Shown one piece after another: positions 26,427 to 35,343 of a DNA stretch of 64,000 nt; position 1 is the stretch's first letter; each line of letters begins with the position of its first letter. Position numbers and translations under genes: made by a program. Below the pieces are notes generated by a model. It was given only the letters and a program-made list of their open reading frames with translations, searched no databases and was not told the origin of the DNA. This stretch comes from Mycolicibacterium sp. YH-1 (GTDB lineage Bacteria > Actinomycetota > Actinomycetes > Mycobacteriales > Mycobacteriaceae): assembly GCF_022557175.1 (NCBI RefSeq), contig NZ_CP092915.1, positions 4,774,001-4,838,000 of the forward strand, in the 5' to 3' direction.

Positions 26427-27038
26427 GTGGCCCGACCGAACCGGCAGATCGAACGACGCGAGGAGATCCTCGACGCGGCGATCGGCCTGATCGAGCGCCA
26501 CGACCTCGCCACTCTGCGCATCGCCGACGTTGCCGCCGAGCTCGACCTCACCGCCAATGCCGTGCGCTACTACTTCAAGGACATGCCCGAGCTACTGACG
26601 GAGTTGGCGCTGCGCTCAGACGTTCGGTTCTACGACGATCGCATCGCGACTGCCGAGCGCACGGCCGACGTCTGCGAGCAACTGGCCCTCACCATCGCGG
26701 CCGGGCTGCCCACCGGTCCCGAAGACGCTGAGTGGCGGGCGATCTGGCGCGCCGTCCTCTCGGCCGGCTTCGAACTCGACCAGCGGCGGGAGGTGCAGGG
26801 GATCTACCACCGTCAGGTGAGCCTCTACACCCAGATCCTGAACGACGGGGCTGCCGCCGGGACGTTTCAGCTCGAGACCCCAGCCCGCGACGTCGCGATG
26901 ACGCTGATGTCGCTGGAGGACTATCTCGGCTACCGAATCGTGGCCCGCGATCCGGACATGGACCGCCCAACCGCGTTGCGGCTCATGCGCGACTACGCTC
27001 AGCTCGCCACCGGCGCGCGGCTGCCGGCAACCGTCTGA
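26427..27038 (+). CDS. TetR-family transcriptional regulator
   Basis: This regulator of about 203 residues has the helix-turn-helix RREEILDAAIGLIERHDLA to LRIADVAAELDLTANAVRYYFKDMPELL, and a BetI-like C-terminal domain. The start is uncertain: GTG 26427 (VARPNRQIERR) fits the family best, and GTG 26412 is an alternative; neither has a good Shine-Dalgarno. It is divergent from the P1 peptidase-permease operon. The 130-bp gap contains an AT-rich stretch with TTTTC-N7-GAAAA near 26325-26340 that could be its site. Confidence 0.85.
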   Translation: MARPNRQIERREEILDAAIGLIERHDLATLRIADVAAELDLTANAVRYYFKDMPELLTELALRSDVRFYDDRIATAERTADVCEQLALTIAAGLPTGPEDAEWRAIWRAVLSAGFELDQRREVQGIYHRQVSLYTQILNDGAAAGTFQLETPARDVAMTLMSLEDYLGYRIVARDPDMDRPTALRLMRDYAQLATGARLPATV

Positions 27039-27149
27039 GCGAGGGTCGCATTCGAGGGTTTTCCCCCTTTCCGCCACGAACTCCCGCGTGCCACGCTTTC
27101 CCTGGGGCTGCGTACACACGCACACATCGCGAGTCGGGGGGCAAGCGAG

Positions 27150-27677
27150 ATGAGGAACGGGGCGGACGTGCGCACGCGCGTCGACATGCAGGATTCGATG
27201 AGCGCTGACGCGGGGGCCGGTGCCCTCGACGCCTACACCGAGGCCACCGTCGGCCACCTCGACGTCGTGTTCCACGATCTCGAGTTCGAGCAACTGTGCG
27301 ACCTGCAGGATGCGCTGCACGCGCTCGTGCGGGACGTACTGCACGGTGCGCTCGTCGACGGCGCACCATCGATCGCCGATGTGGCCGACATGGTCGAGAT
27401 CCACTCCGCCGGAACCGCGGAGTGGGTGCGGACCCACGGCCACGGCGAGGCCTCCGACGTCGTCATGATGCTGTTGAGCGCCGTCGCGGTGGCGATCGCT
27501 TGGTGGACACACCGCCACCTGCGCCCACCGGTCGACAGCATCCGCACCCTCGTGATGGACATCGACGACGGCGACGCCTACCTGCTGCCGATCCCGGGTG
27601 GCGAACCATGCTTCTGCGACAGCGGCATGACCTTCGAGTCGTGCCACGGCCGCCGGACGCTGACCAAGTCAGCCTGA
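27150..27677 (+). CDS. SEC-C motif protein, unknown function
   Basis: This 175-residue mostly helical protein ends in a SEC-C zinc-binding motif (EPCFCDSGMTFESCHGRR, pattern CxC-x8-CH), as found at the SecA C-terminus and in many small accessory proteins. The rest (LDAYTEATVGHLDVVFHDLEFEQLCDLQDALHALV...) is not recognised. The ATG at 27150 has a G-rich stretch upstream; internal ATGs at about 27187 and 27199 are alternatives. A role in binding a protein or nucleic acid partner through the zinc motif is a guess. Confidence 0.72.
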   Translation: MRNGADVRTRVDMQDSMSADAGAGALDAYTEATVGHLDVVFHDLEFEQLCDLQDALHALVRDVLHGALVDGAPSIADVADMVEIHSAGTAEWVRTHGHGEASDVVMMLLSAVAVAIAWWTHRHLRPPVDSIRTLVMDIDDGDAYLLPIPGGEPCFCDSGMTFESCHGRRTLTKSA

Positions 27678-27800
27678 TCTGGTCGACTGGGCCCTGAGCT
27701 CGCCAGGCCGATCCTCTCGCCCACGCCTCCCACACTCCTGGGTATAGTTTGCAATACTTAGAAATAAGGAGGCCGACCTGCGGCTTGTTCTCATTGACCG

Positions 27801-28418
27801 ATGATGAGCCGACAAGCGAGGGAGACCACCGATGACCGTCGTGAAAGCCGCTGCAGTGCAAATGAGTCCGGTGCTCTATATAGCCGCGACGGAGCGGTCG
27901 CGAAAGTGGTAGACAAAACCCCCGATCCGCGGGAGATCCCCTTTCCCGGCGTCCGCATCCGGATCGAGAGCACCAAGAGTTTCGAGGATGTGCTCAACGC
28001 GCTGCTGGATGACGTCGGCCATGAGCCGGTGCCCCTCGACGACATCGCCACGCGATTTCCGGACTGGGAATCGTACGAACGCGAGGTGCGGTCTCACGTC
28101 GGGCCGGGTGGCTTCATGTTGTTCGCCGTCTGGAACCACGGCGGGTGGATCAAGAAGACCGGCATCGACCGCAAACTGATGCGGATCGTGATCGGCAATC
28201 CGCTGATCGCGATAACAATGCTGCGCCACGACGTGACGGCGGGCCTCTTCGCACCCGTTGAACTTCTCCTCTCGGAGGAGCCAGACGGCCGAAGTGCCCT
28301 GACCTACGTGCTGCCCTCGTCATTGATGGTGGTCGAACCCAACCCACCGCTACGTGAAGCGGCGACCGCGCTGGACGCCAAACTGGCAGCGCTGGCGGAG
28401 GCGGTGACTGAGCACTGA
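27801..28418 (+). CDS. DUF302-like protein with nitrilase-derived N-terminus
   Basis: From about residue 45 (PFPGVRIRIESTKSFEDVLNALLDDV) this 205-residue protein resembles DUF302-type domains, with FMLFAVWNHGGWIKKTG and NPLIAITMLRHDVTAGLFAPVELLL. The function of the family is unknown. Its first 40 residues are not native: ALYSRDGAVAKVVDKT is the second part of a nitrilase N-terminus read in frame. Translation may begin at ATG 27801, or more likely at GTG 27898 or a nearby codon, because no Shine-Dalgarno precedes 27801. It ends 20 bp before the convergent purU. Confidence 0.65.
   Translation: MMSRQARETTDDRRESRCSANESGALYSRDGAVAKVVDKTPDPREIPFPGVRIRIESTKSFEDVLNALLDDVGHEPVPLDDIATRFPDWESYEREVRSHVGPGGFMLFAVWNHGGWIKKTGIDRKLMRIVIGNPLIAITMLRHDVTAGLFAPVELLLSEEPDGRSALTYVLPSSLMVVEPNPPLREAATALDAKLAALAEAVTEH
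27832..27920 (+). pseudogene. Nitrilase 5' fragment, frameshifted and truncated
   Basis: ATG 27832, preceded by GGGAG, reads MTVVKAAAVQMSPVLY, a typical nitrilase start. After TAT an extra TA shifts the frame; in the next frame the match resumes as YSRDGAVAKVVDKT and then stops abruptly at the DUF302 coding region. The remaining roughly 290 residues of a nitrilase, including the catalytic Glu-Lys-Cys, are absent. This is a remnant of a deletion that joined two genes. Confidence 0.7.
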
Positions 28419-28437
28419 GCCGAGCAGGCGGTCGGCA

Positions 28438-29286
28438 TCAGTCCCGGAACACGACAGTCGTCGCACCGTTGGGCAGGATCCGCCCGGTGAGGTGATAACC
28501 CACGGCGTCCGCCAGTACCCGCCGCTCGATGTCCCGTCCCTTGCGGACGAGCTGCTCGGGGGTGTCGCGGTGCGACACCGGTTCGACGTCCTGAACGATG
28601 ATCGGCCCCTCGTCGAGGTCGGCGGTGACGTAGTGGGCGGTGGCACCGATCAGCTTGACGCCCCGTGCGTGCGCCTGGTGGTAGGGCTTGGCGCCCTTGA
28701 ATCCCGGCAGGAACGAATGGTGGATGTTGATGGCCCGTCCAGCCAGTTGAGCGCACAGCTCGCTCGACAGAATCTGCATGTATCGCGCCAGGACCACGAG
28801 GTCGACGTCGTAGTCACGAAACAGCGCCGCGAGCTGCTCCTCCTGGGCTGCCTTGGACTCCGCGGTGACAGGGAGATGATGGAACGGCACATCGCCGAGG
28901 AGTACCCGCTCGAAGGCGCGCTTCGGGTGGTTGGACACCACCGCGACAACATCCATCGCGAGATCACCTGTGCGCCACCGGTAGAGGAGATCGAGCAGGC
29001 AGTGATCCTGCTGTGACACCAGGATCAACACGCGCATCCGATAGTCGCTCGGACGTAGCGTCCACTCGGCACCCAGCGAGTCGAGCACTCCCGACAACGC
29101 GGTGGCGTCGAAATCCGATTCCTCCGAGGTGAATTCGATTCGCGCGAAGAACCGTCCGGAGAACTCGTCGCTGAACTGTTGAGCGTCGGCGATGTTGCAG
29201 CGCGCCTCGAACAGCGACGTCGTGACCGCGCTGACAATGCCCGGCCGATCATCGCAATGCAGCGTGAGAATGTGTGAACGACTCAT
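28438..29286 (-). CDS. purU: Formyltetrahydrofolate deformylase
   Basis: This 282-residue enzyme hydrolyses 10-formyl-THF to THF and formate, balancing one-carbon pools and supplying formate for purine synthesis. An N-terminal ACT-type domain ([21 protein letters not shown]) is followed by a formyltransferase-fold catalytic domain with [20 protein letters not shown], the catalytic [20 protein letters not shown] and [18 protein letters not shown] take ATG 29286 because the AGGG upstream is spaced for it; a GTG at 29295 is the alternative. It follows the DUF202 gene by 12 bp. Confidence 0.93.
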   Translation of the reverse strand: MSRSHILTLHCDDRPGIVSAVTTSLFEARCNIADAQQFSDEFSGRFFARIEFTSEESDFDATALSGVLDSLGAEWTLRPSDYRMRVLILVSQQDHCLLDLLYRWRTGDLAMDVVAVVSNHPKRAFERVLLGDVPFHHLPVTAESKAAQEEQLAALFRDYDVDLVVLARYMQILSSELCAQLAGRAINIHHSFLPGFKGAKPYHQAHARGVKLIGATAHYVTADLDEGPIIVQDVEPVSHRDTPEQLVRKGRDIERRVLADAVGYHLTGRILPNGATTVVFRD

Positions 29287-29298
29287 ATCAACCACGCC

Positions 29299-29676
29299 CT
29301 ACAGTCTCGCAACGACCACGACAAGGGCGACGACGCCGACGGCCGCGATGAAGCCGGCCATGATGGCCGATATCGAATAGGGCATCGGGCCGCCCTCCAC
29401 CCGCAGCTCCTTCATCGCCTGCCGGTGCTGAATCGACGCGAGCGTGAGCCCCACCAGGCCGACGACGATCATCAGGAGCCCTACCAGCCATGGGCTGACG
29501 ACGGCCCGATGAGCATTTTCCTGAGCCTCCAGATACTGGAAGAACTTGAAGATCGTGAAGCCGAAGGCGATCAGCGAGGTGCACGTCCGGATCCACGCCA
29601 TCAGCGTGCGTTCGTTGGCCAGGCGCGTGCGTTGCACAGCTAGTCGGGTGGACACATCGATCGGTTCGCCGGCCAT
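29299..29676 (-). CDS. DUF202/YidH-like membrane protein
   Basis: This 125-residue protein has three predicted helices (IRTCTSLIAFGFTIFKFFQ, WLVGLLMIVVGLVGLTLA, IMAGFIAAVGVVALVVVVA) and the DUF202 signature RTRLANERTLMAWIRT before the first helix. Function is unknown in the family. It lies 12 bp upstream of purU and probably shares its transcript. Confidence 0.85.
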   Translation of the reverse strand: MAGEPIDVSTRLAVQRTRLANERTLMAWIRTCTSLIAFGFTIFKFFQYLEAQENAHRAVVSPWLVGLLMIVVGLVGLTLASIQHRQAMKELRVEGGPMPYSISAIMAGFIAAVGVVALVVVVARL

Positions 29677-29859
29677 GACTCAATCATGGCTCCTAACCCC
29701 AAAGCGCCAGCGGCCGGTCGGCGATTCATGGAAATATTGACTCGGCAATCAGACCGTCGAAGGATGCGCATCATGAGCTTGACAGCACGATCCCGAAGGG
29801 GCCAAGACGGCCGAGGCTCGCGTCGCCGTGGCGCGCCCGTGACAAGGACAAACTGACTA

Positions 29860-32319
29860 ATGGCGAAGGCATCCAAGAAGGGCGCGGGACGCAAGCCGAC
29901 GACGAAGCAGGCCGCGGCCAAGAAGGCGGCGAAGGCCGCTCCCGTGCAGAAGGCAACCGGACAGGAGGCAGCCGAACCGCACGTCGCGCGTGAGCAACTG
30001 CCCATCCCCGATGCCAAGTACGTCGGGCTGACCACCTTCGACGCCAAGGATCCCAACACCAAGTACCCGCCGATCGGAGAGCTTCGTCCGCCCAAGGACG
30101 CACCGAACGTGCTGATCGTGCTGATCGACGACGTCGGGTTCGGCGCGTCCACTGCCTTCGGGGGCCCCTGTAACACTCCGGTCACCGAACGGCTCGCTGC
30201 GAACGGATTGAAGCTCAACCGGTTTCACACGACCGCACTCTGCTCGCCCACCCGCCAGGCCCTGCTGACCGGGCGTAACCATCACTCGGTGGGAATGGGC
30301 GCGATCACCGAGATGGCGACGTCGGCTCCGGGCAACAACAGCATCCGGCCCAAGGAGAAGGCGCCAATAGCCGAGACGCTCAAGCTGAACGGCTACTCGA
30401 CGGCGCAGTTCGGGAAGTGTCACGAGGTGCCGGGCTGGGAGGTGACTCCCGTCGGGCCGTTCCACCAGTGGCCCACCGGTTCGGGCTTCGAGTACTTCTA
30501 CGGTTTCGTCGGCGGTGAGGCCAATCAGTACTACCCCGGCCTCTACGAGGGCACCACCGCGGTCGAACCACCGCGTTCGCCAGAGGACGGTTACACCCTG
30601 ACCGAGGACCTCGCCGACCACGCGATCACCTGGGTGCGCCAGCAGAAGGCGCTGATGCCCGACAAGCCGTTTTTCATGTACTTCGCCCCCGGGGCCACCC
30701 ACGCACCGCACCACGTTCCCAAGGAATGGTCGGACAAGTACAAGGGCAAGTTCGACGACGGCTGGGATGTCCTGCGGGAGAAGACGCTGAAGCAGCAGAA
30801 GAAGCTCGGCGTTGTGCCCAAGGACGCCGAACTCACCACGCGCCACGACGAGATCCCCGCGTGGGACGACATGCCCGACGAACTCAAGCCGGTCCTGGCC
30901 CGGCAGATGGAGATCTACGCCGGTTTCCTCGAGCAGACCGACCACGAGATCGGGCGCCTGGTCGACGCGATCGGTGATCTCGGCGTGCTCGATGACACGC
31001 TCATCTACCTGATCATCGGTGACAACGGCGCGTCCGCCGAGGGCACCATCAACGGCTGCTTCAACGAGATGACCACGCTCAACGGCATGCCGGGCATCGA
31101 GACCACCGAGTTCCTCATGTCCAAGATCGACGACTTCGGCACCCCCGAGGCATACAACCACTACGCGGTCGGGTGGGCACACGCGCTGTGCGCGCCATAT
31201 CAGTGGACCAAGCAGGTGGCGTCGCACTGGGGTGGCACCCGCAACGGAACGATCGTGCACTGGCCCAATGGGCTGAAGGACAAGGGTAAGTCCCGCAACC
31301 AGTTTCACCACGTCATCGACGTCGCCCCCACAATTCTGGAGGCCGCCGGCCTGCCCGCACCAACCCTGGTCAACGGGATCGCCCAGGCCCCGTTGGAGGG
31401 GGTCAGCATGTTGGGCACGCTGCGCGATGCGAAGGCCCCGGAAAACCATGACGTGCAGTACTTCGAGATGTTCGGCAACCGTGGCATCTACCACCGGGGT
31501 TGGACGGCCGTCACCAAACACCGCACACCGTGGAAGGCTGACGCCCCGCCGCCGTTCGACGACGACGTCTGGGAACTGTACGGGCCCGACGACTGGACTC
31601 AGTCGCGCGACCTGGCCGCCGATAATCCCGAGAAGCTCGCTGAGTTGCAACGCCTTTGGCTTATCGAGGCTGTCAAGTACAACGTCGTCCCGTTGGATGA
31701 CCGCAGCTTCGAGCGGATCAATCCCGACATTGCCGGTCGCCCTCAGCTGATCCGCGGGAACTCGCAGCTGTTGTTCCCCGGAATGCGAGTCAGCGAGTGG
31801 TGCGTGTTGACACTCAAGAACAAGTCGCACTCGGTCACCGCGAACGTCGTGGTGCCGGAGTCCGGCGCCAACGGGGTGATCATCACCCAGGGCGGCAGTG
31901 TGGGTGGGTGGTCGCTGTACGCACACGAGGGCACACTGAGGTACTGCTTCAACTTCTTCGGCATCGAGCACTACATCATCTCCGCGGAGAAGCCGATTCC
32001 GGCAGGAAAACACCAGGTGCGGATGGAGTTCGCCTACGACGGCGGCGGGCTGGCCAAGGGCGGTACCGTCACGCTCTACTACGACGGCAAACTGGTCGGG
32101 ACGGGACGTGTCGAGCAGACCATACCGATGGGCTACTCAGCCGACGAGGCGTGTGACGTGGGTTCCGACTCGGGTTCCCCGGCATCACCCGACTACGGCC
32201 CCACCGGAAACCGATTCACCGGCGAGATCGAGTGGGTGCAACTCGACATTGGCGAGGACGGCCACGATCACCTGATCACCGCAGAGGACCGGTTCAACAT
32301 CGCCATGGCACGCCAGTAG
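29860..32319 (+). CDS. Arylsulfatase-family hydrolase with Lys/Ala-rich N-terminus
   Basis: This 819-residue type I sulfatase has the metal motif NVLIVLIDDVGFG and the active-site sequence CSPTRQALLTGR, in which Cys would be converted to formylglycine by a maturase. Later metal ligands include IIGDNGASAEG and a long C-terminal beta-rich domain (VRMEFAYDGGG...). The first 40 residues are a Lys/Ala-rich tail (KKGAGRKPTTKQAAAKKAAK) and not a signal peptide, so secretion is uncertain. Length and C-terminal domain resemble the large AtsA-type mycobacterial sulfatases. A SnoaL-like gene follows 11 bp later. Confidence 0.9.
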   Translation: MAKASKKGAGRKPTTKQAAAKKAAKAAPVQKATGQEAAEPHVAREQLPIPDAKYVGLTTFDAKDPNTKYPPIGELRPPKDAPNVLIVLIDDVGFGASTAFGGPCNTPVTERLAANGLKLNRFHTTALCSPTRQALLTGRNHHSVGMGAITEMATSAPGNNSIRPKEKAPIAETLKLNGYSTAQFGKCHEVPGWEVTPVGPFHQWPTGSGFEYFYGFVGGEANQYYPGLYEGTTAVEPPRSPEDGYTLTEDLADHAITWVRQQKALMPDKPFFMYFAPGATHAPHHVPKEWSDKYKGKFDDGWDVLREKTLKQQKKLGVVPKDAELTTRHDEIPAWDDMPDELKPVLARQMEIYAGFLEQTDHEIGRLVDAIGDLGVLDDTLIYLIIGDNGASAEGTINGCFNEMTTLNGMPGIETTEFLMSKIDDFGTPEAYNHYAVGWAHALCAPYQWTKQVASHWGGTRNGTIVHWPNGLKDKGKSRNQFHHVIDVAPTILEAAGLPAPTLVNGIAQAPLEGVSMLGTLRDAKAPENHDVQYFEMFGNRGIYHRGWTAVTKHRTPWKADAPPPFDDDVWELYGPDDWTQSRDLAADNPEKLAELQRLWLIEAVKYNVVPLDDRSFERINPDIAGRPQLIRGNSQLLFPGMRVSEWCVLTLKNKSHSVTANVVVPESGANGVIITQGGSVGGWSLYAHEGTLRYCFNFFGIEHYIISAEKPIPAGKHQVRMEFAYDGGGLAKGGTVTLYYDGKLVGTGRVEQTIPMGYSADEACDVGSDSGSPASPDYGPTGNRFTGEIEWVQLDIGEDGHDHLITAEDRFNIAMARQ

Positions 32320-32330
32320 AGGTGCGACCG

Positions 32331-32756
32331 GTGACCGAATCAGATCGATCCGATATCAAGGCTGTGGTCCGCCGCAACACCGAACAAGTCCAGGGCCAAG
32401 GAGATTTCGCCCTATTCGACGAACTGTTCGCCGACGACTTCGTCGACCACACACCCCAGCCTGGGACCACCCCCGACAAGGCCGGCGTTCGCATCCTCTA
32501 CAACCGCATGCGCGACGCGTTCACCGACTTCCGGCCCGAGATCCACTGGCAGACCGCCGAGGGCGACATCGTCACCACCTACAAGACCTACCACGGCATC
32601 CACACGGGTGAGTTTCTCGGTATCGCCGGCACCGGCACGACCATCCAATTCGAAACCGTCGACGCCATGCGCGTTCGCAACGGGAAGATCACCGACCACT
32701 GGGGAGTGGCCAACCTCTACTCCGTCCTCCAACAACTCGGGCGGCTACCCACCTGA
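32331..32756 (+). CDS. SnoaL-like polyketide cyclase-fold protein
   Basis: This 141-residue SnoaL/NTF2-fold protein has LFDELFADDFVDHTP, DIVTTYKTYHGIHTGEFLGIAGTG and VRNGKITDHWGVAN, typical of SnoaL-like ester cyclases. The GTG at 32331 has AGAGG 8 bases upstream. It is probably co-transcribed with the sulfatase. Its 3' end overlaps the convergent MmyB-type regulator by 12 bases. The catalytic role is unassigned. Confidence 0.82.
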   Translation: MTESDRSDIKAVVRRNTEQVQGQGDFALFDELFADDFVDHTPQPGTTPDKAGVRILYNRMRDAFTDFRPEIHWQTAEGDIVTTYKTYHGIHTGEFLGIAGTGTTIQFETVDAMRVRNGKITDHWGVANLYSVLQQLGRLPT

Positions 32757-33629
32757 CCACGTGGACTGTTCACTGCGGCGTTCACCGTCGTGCCAGTTCG
32801 CCAGAAGCCGCAGAGACGTCTCGTCCGCCGAACCGGGTTCGGTGGTGTAGACGATGAGAATCTGATCCGGGTCGCCGGACGGGTTGAGTGCCTGGTATCT
32901 AACCGTGAGGTCCCCCACCAGTGGATGGTGGTAGGACTTGGTTCCCGTGGTCCGGCGCTCCACGTTGTGGTTGGACCACCAGGAGCGAAATTCGACCGAC
33001 CTTATCGACAACTCACCGACCAGTGCTGACAGCTTCTCGTCATCGGGGTAGCGGCCCGCGTCCAGACGCAGCATCGCCACGGTGTCAGCGGCTACCTCGT
33101 TCCAGTTCGCGTACAGCTCACGTGCGTGTGGGTCGAAGAAGACGAATCGTGCCTGATTGCGCAACGGGGCGGGAAGTTCACGGAACTCGGTTATCAGGGC
33201 ACCCGCCATCCGGTTGTGCGCCAGCACGTCGAGCCGCCTGCCGAGCACGAACGCCGGCGACCACACCTGGTCGAACATCTCCAGCAGACGGAGTGTCGCC
33301 ACGTCCACCGACTGGGGCCGGGTCCGCCGTTTCCGTTGCGCAGCTTGTGGCTTGGCCAGCAGATGCAGATGCTGACGTTCGGCGTCGTTGAGCTGCAGCG
33401 CGGCGGCCAACGCATCGAGCACATCAGCAGATGCGCTGCGGCTGCGGCCCTGCTCCAAACGGGTGTAGTAGTCGACACTGACACCGGCCAGCCTGGCCAG
33501 TTCCTCGCGCCTCAGCCCCGGCACACGTCTACGCGCGACGGCCCCGTCCAGCCCGACGTCGTGCGGGGTGAGCTGGGCGCGTCGCGCACTGAGGAATTCG
33601 GCCAGCTCGGTTGGCTTCCGGTCACTCAT
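32745..33629 (-). CDS. XRE-type regulator with MmyB-like ligand domain
   Basis: This 294-residue protein has an N-terminal XRE helix-turn-helix (LRREELARLAGVSVDYYTRLEQGRS) and an MmyB-like PAS-type C-terminal domain (VWSPAFVLGRRLDVLAHNRMAGAL, FFDPHARELYANW, YHHPLVGDLTVRYQAL), a family in which fatty acids bind the regulator in one known structure. ATG 33629 gives the usual start. It is divergent from two SDR genes that it probably controls. The 155-bp gap contains an inverted repeat at 33689-33708. Confidence 0.9.
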   Translation of the reverse strand: MSDRKPTELAEFLSARRAQLTPHDVGLDGAVARRRVPGLRREELARLAGVSVDYYTRLEQGRSRSASADVLDALAAALQLNDAERQHLHLLAKPQAAQRKRRTRPQSVDVATLRLLEMFDQVWSPAFVLGRRLDVLAHNRMAGALITEFRELPAPLRNQARFVFFDPHARELYANWNEVAADTVAMLRLDAGRYPDDEKLSALVGELSIRSVEFRSWWSNHNVERRTTGTKSYHHPLVGDLTVRYQALNPSGDPDQILIVYTTEPGSADETSLRLLANWHDGERRSEQSTWSGG

Positions 33630-33688
33630 GTCTGCCAGTCTGCCGCGTTGGGGCCGCACCGCCGGTGCTTATGGTGGCCCATCTTGTC

Positions 33689-33708
33689 CCTGGATACTTC
33701 GGGCCAGG
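33689..33708. promoter_or_regulatory. Inverted repeat, candidate operator for MmyB-type regulator
   Basis: CCTGG-N10-CCAGG lies midway between the divergent regulator and SDR genes. The spacing would suit a dimeric helix-turn-helix protein. Symmetry is only 5+5 bases, so this is tentative. Confidence 0.35.
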
Positions 33709-33784
33709 TTGACCCCTCAAATGCGCTCTTGAGAGCTGTTGTCTGGGATGCACACATCAACGCGCTCTCGAAGGGAACGACCAC

Positions 33785-34576
33785 ATGTCCAACGACCAGA
33801 AGTCCACAGTGATCACCACGACCCCGCTGGCGGGGCGCGTCGCCATCGTCACCGGCGCCTCCAGCGGTATCGGCGAGGCGACCGCTGCCCGGCTGGCGAC
33901 CCTGGGCGCGAAGGTCGCCATCGCCGCCCGCCGCACCGACAACCTCGACGCGCTCGCCGCGCGCATCACCGCCGCCGGGGGCACCGCACTTGCGCTGCCG
34001 CTCGACGTCACCGACCGGTCTGCGATCACGGCGGCCGCCCAGCAGGTCGCCGATCGGCTCGGACCAGTTGATCTGGTGTTCAACAATGCCGGCGTCCAGC
34101 TGATCTCAGCGGTAGAGGACCTCAGGTTCGACGACTGGCAGCGGCAGATCGACCTCAACATCACCGGGGTCATGAATGTCATCGGCGCGTTCGTCCCTCA
34201 GCTCATCAACTCTGCCGCTGAGGGCAAGCCGGCCGACCTCATCACCACATCGTCGATCGCGGCGACTCGTGTGTTGGAGAAGTTCTCGGTGTACTCCGGG
34301 ACCAAGGCCTACGTCAGCCAGCTGACCCGGCTGCTGCGCGTCGAGCTCGGCCGCAAGATGGTCCGCGTCTCCACCATCGAACCGGGGATGGTGGATACCG
34401 AACTGCCACTCCATGTCACCGATCCTGACGCCTCCAAGTTGATGGCCGACCTCATCAACGACATCGACGTGCTCACCGCCGCCGACGTGGCCGAGACCGT
34501 CGCGTTCATCGCCTCGGTGCCCCGGCATGTCAACCTCACCGAGATCACCATCCTTCCCACCCAGCAAGCCGTCTAG
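33785..34576 (+). CDS. Short-chain dehydrogenase/reductase
   Basis: This 263-residue classical SDR has the NADP motif VTGASSGIGEATAARL with following AARRTDNL, the NNAGVQ motif, catalytic Ser in ITTSSIAATRVLE and Tyr/Lys in YSGTKAYVSQL. It would oxidise or reduce an unknown alcohol or carbonyl. GGGA lies upstream of the ATG. It is followed 16 bp later by a second SDR with similar sequence, indicating a duplicated pair under the divergent MmyB-like regulator. Confidence 0.9.
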   Translation: MSNDQKSTVITTTPLAGRVAIVTGASSGIGEATAARLATLGAKVAIAARRTDNLDALAARITAAGGTALALPLDVTDRSAITAAAQQVADRLGPVDLVFNNAGVQLISAVEDLRFDDWQRQIDLNITGVMNVIGAFVPQLINSAAEGKPADLITTSSIAATRVLEKFSVYSGTKAYVSQLTRLLRVELGRKMVRVSTIEPGMVDTELPLHVTDPDASKLMADLINDIDVLTAADVAETVAFIASVPRHVNLTEITILPTQQAV

Positions 34577-34592
34577 GAGTAGGAACACCACC

Positions 34593-35327
34593 ATGAGCAA
34601 GCACCCGAAGACAATCCTGATCACCGGCGCCAGCAGTGGTATCGGCGAGGCCACCGCGCTGCGGCTCGCCGGGGACGGTCACCGACTCCTCCTCGGCGCC
34701 CGCCGCACCGAACGCCTCGAAGCCCTGGTCGGGCGGATCGAGGCGGCGGGCGGTACCGCGTCGTTTCGCCGTCTTGATGTGACCGACGCTGCCGACGTGC
34801 ACCGCTTCGTCGCCGACGCCGTGGATGCCTACGGCGGGGTGGACGTCATGATCAACAACGCCGGCGTGATGCCGCTTTCGGCTCTGTCCGAGGACAAGGT
34901 CGACGAGTGGAACCGGATGATCGACGTGAACATCCGTGGTGTGCTGCACGGCATCAGTGCCGCCCTTCCCGTGATGCGGGCCAACGGCGGCGGGCACGTC
35001 GTGAATGTCGCGTCCATCGGCGCCCACGAGGTGGAACCGACCGCGGCTGTGTACTGCGCGACCAAGTTCGCGGTCTGGGCCATCTCGGAGGGGCTACGCA
35101 AGGAGCACTCCGGCGACATCAGGGTTACCGTCATATCCCCGGGAGTCACCGAATCCGAACTCGCCGAATCGATCTCAGATGAACACGCGCGCGACGCCAT
35201 GCGGGAGTACCGGGCGCTCGCCATTCCGCCTTCGGCGATCGCCGATGCCATCGCGTTCGCGGTCGGTCAGCCCCCCGAGGTGGATGTCAACGAGATCATC
35301 GTGCGACCGGCTGCCAGCACGCACTAA
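34593..35327 (+). CDS. Short-chain dehydrogenase/reductase, second copy
   Basis: This 244-residue classical SDR has ITGASSGIGEATALRL, GARRTERL, NNAGVMPLS, the Ser in VNVASIGAHEVEPT and Tyr/Lys in YCATKFAVWAI. ATG 34593 (MSKHPKTIL) has AGGA upstream and matches the family start; the longer open frame shadows the preceding gene. It is co-transcribed with the first SDR. Confidence 0.9.
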   Translation: MSKHPKTILITGASSGIGEATALRLAGDGHRLLLGARRTERLEALVGRIEAAGGTASFRRLDVTDAADVHRFVADAVDAYGGVDVMINNAGVMPLSALSEDKVDEWNRMIDVNIRGVLHGISAALPVMRANGGGHVVNVASIGAHEVEPTAAVYCATKFAVWAISEGLRKEHSGDIRVTVISPGVTESELAESISDEHARDAMREYRALAIPPSAIADAIAFAVGQPPEVDVNEIIVRPAASTH

Positions 35328-35343
35328 ATCATGAACAGCACGC

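Noticed and set aside
29857..32013. A 718-codon minus-strand frame opposite the sulfatase
   Set aside because: It has no recognisable domain and lies wholly antisense to a clear sulfatase; long antisense frames are common in GC-rich DNA.
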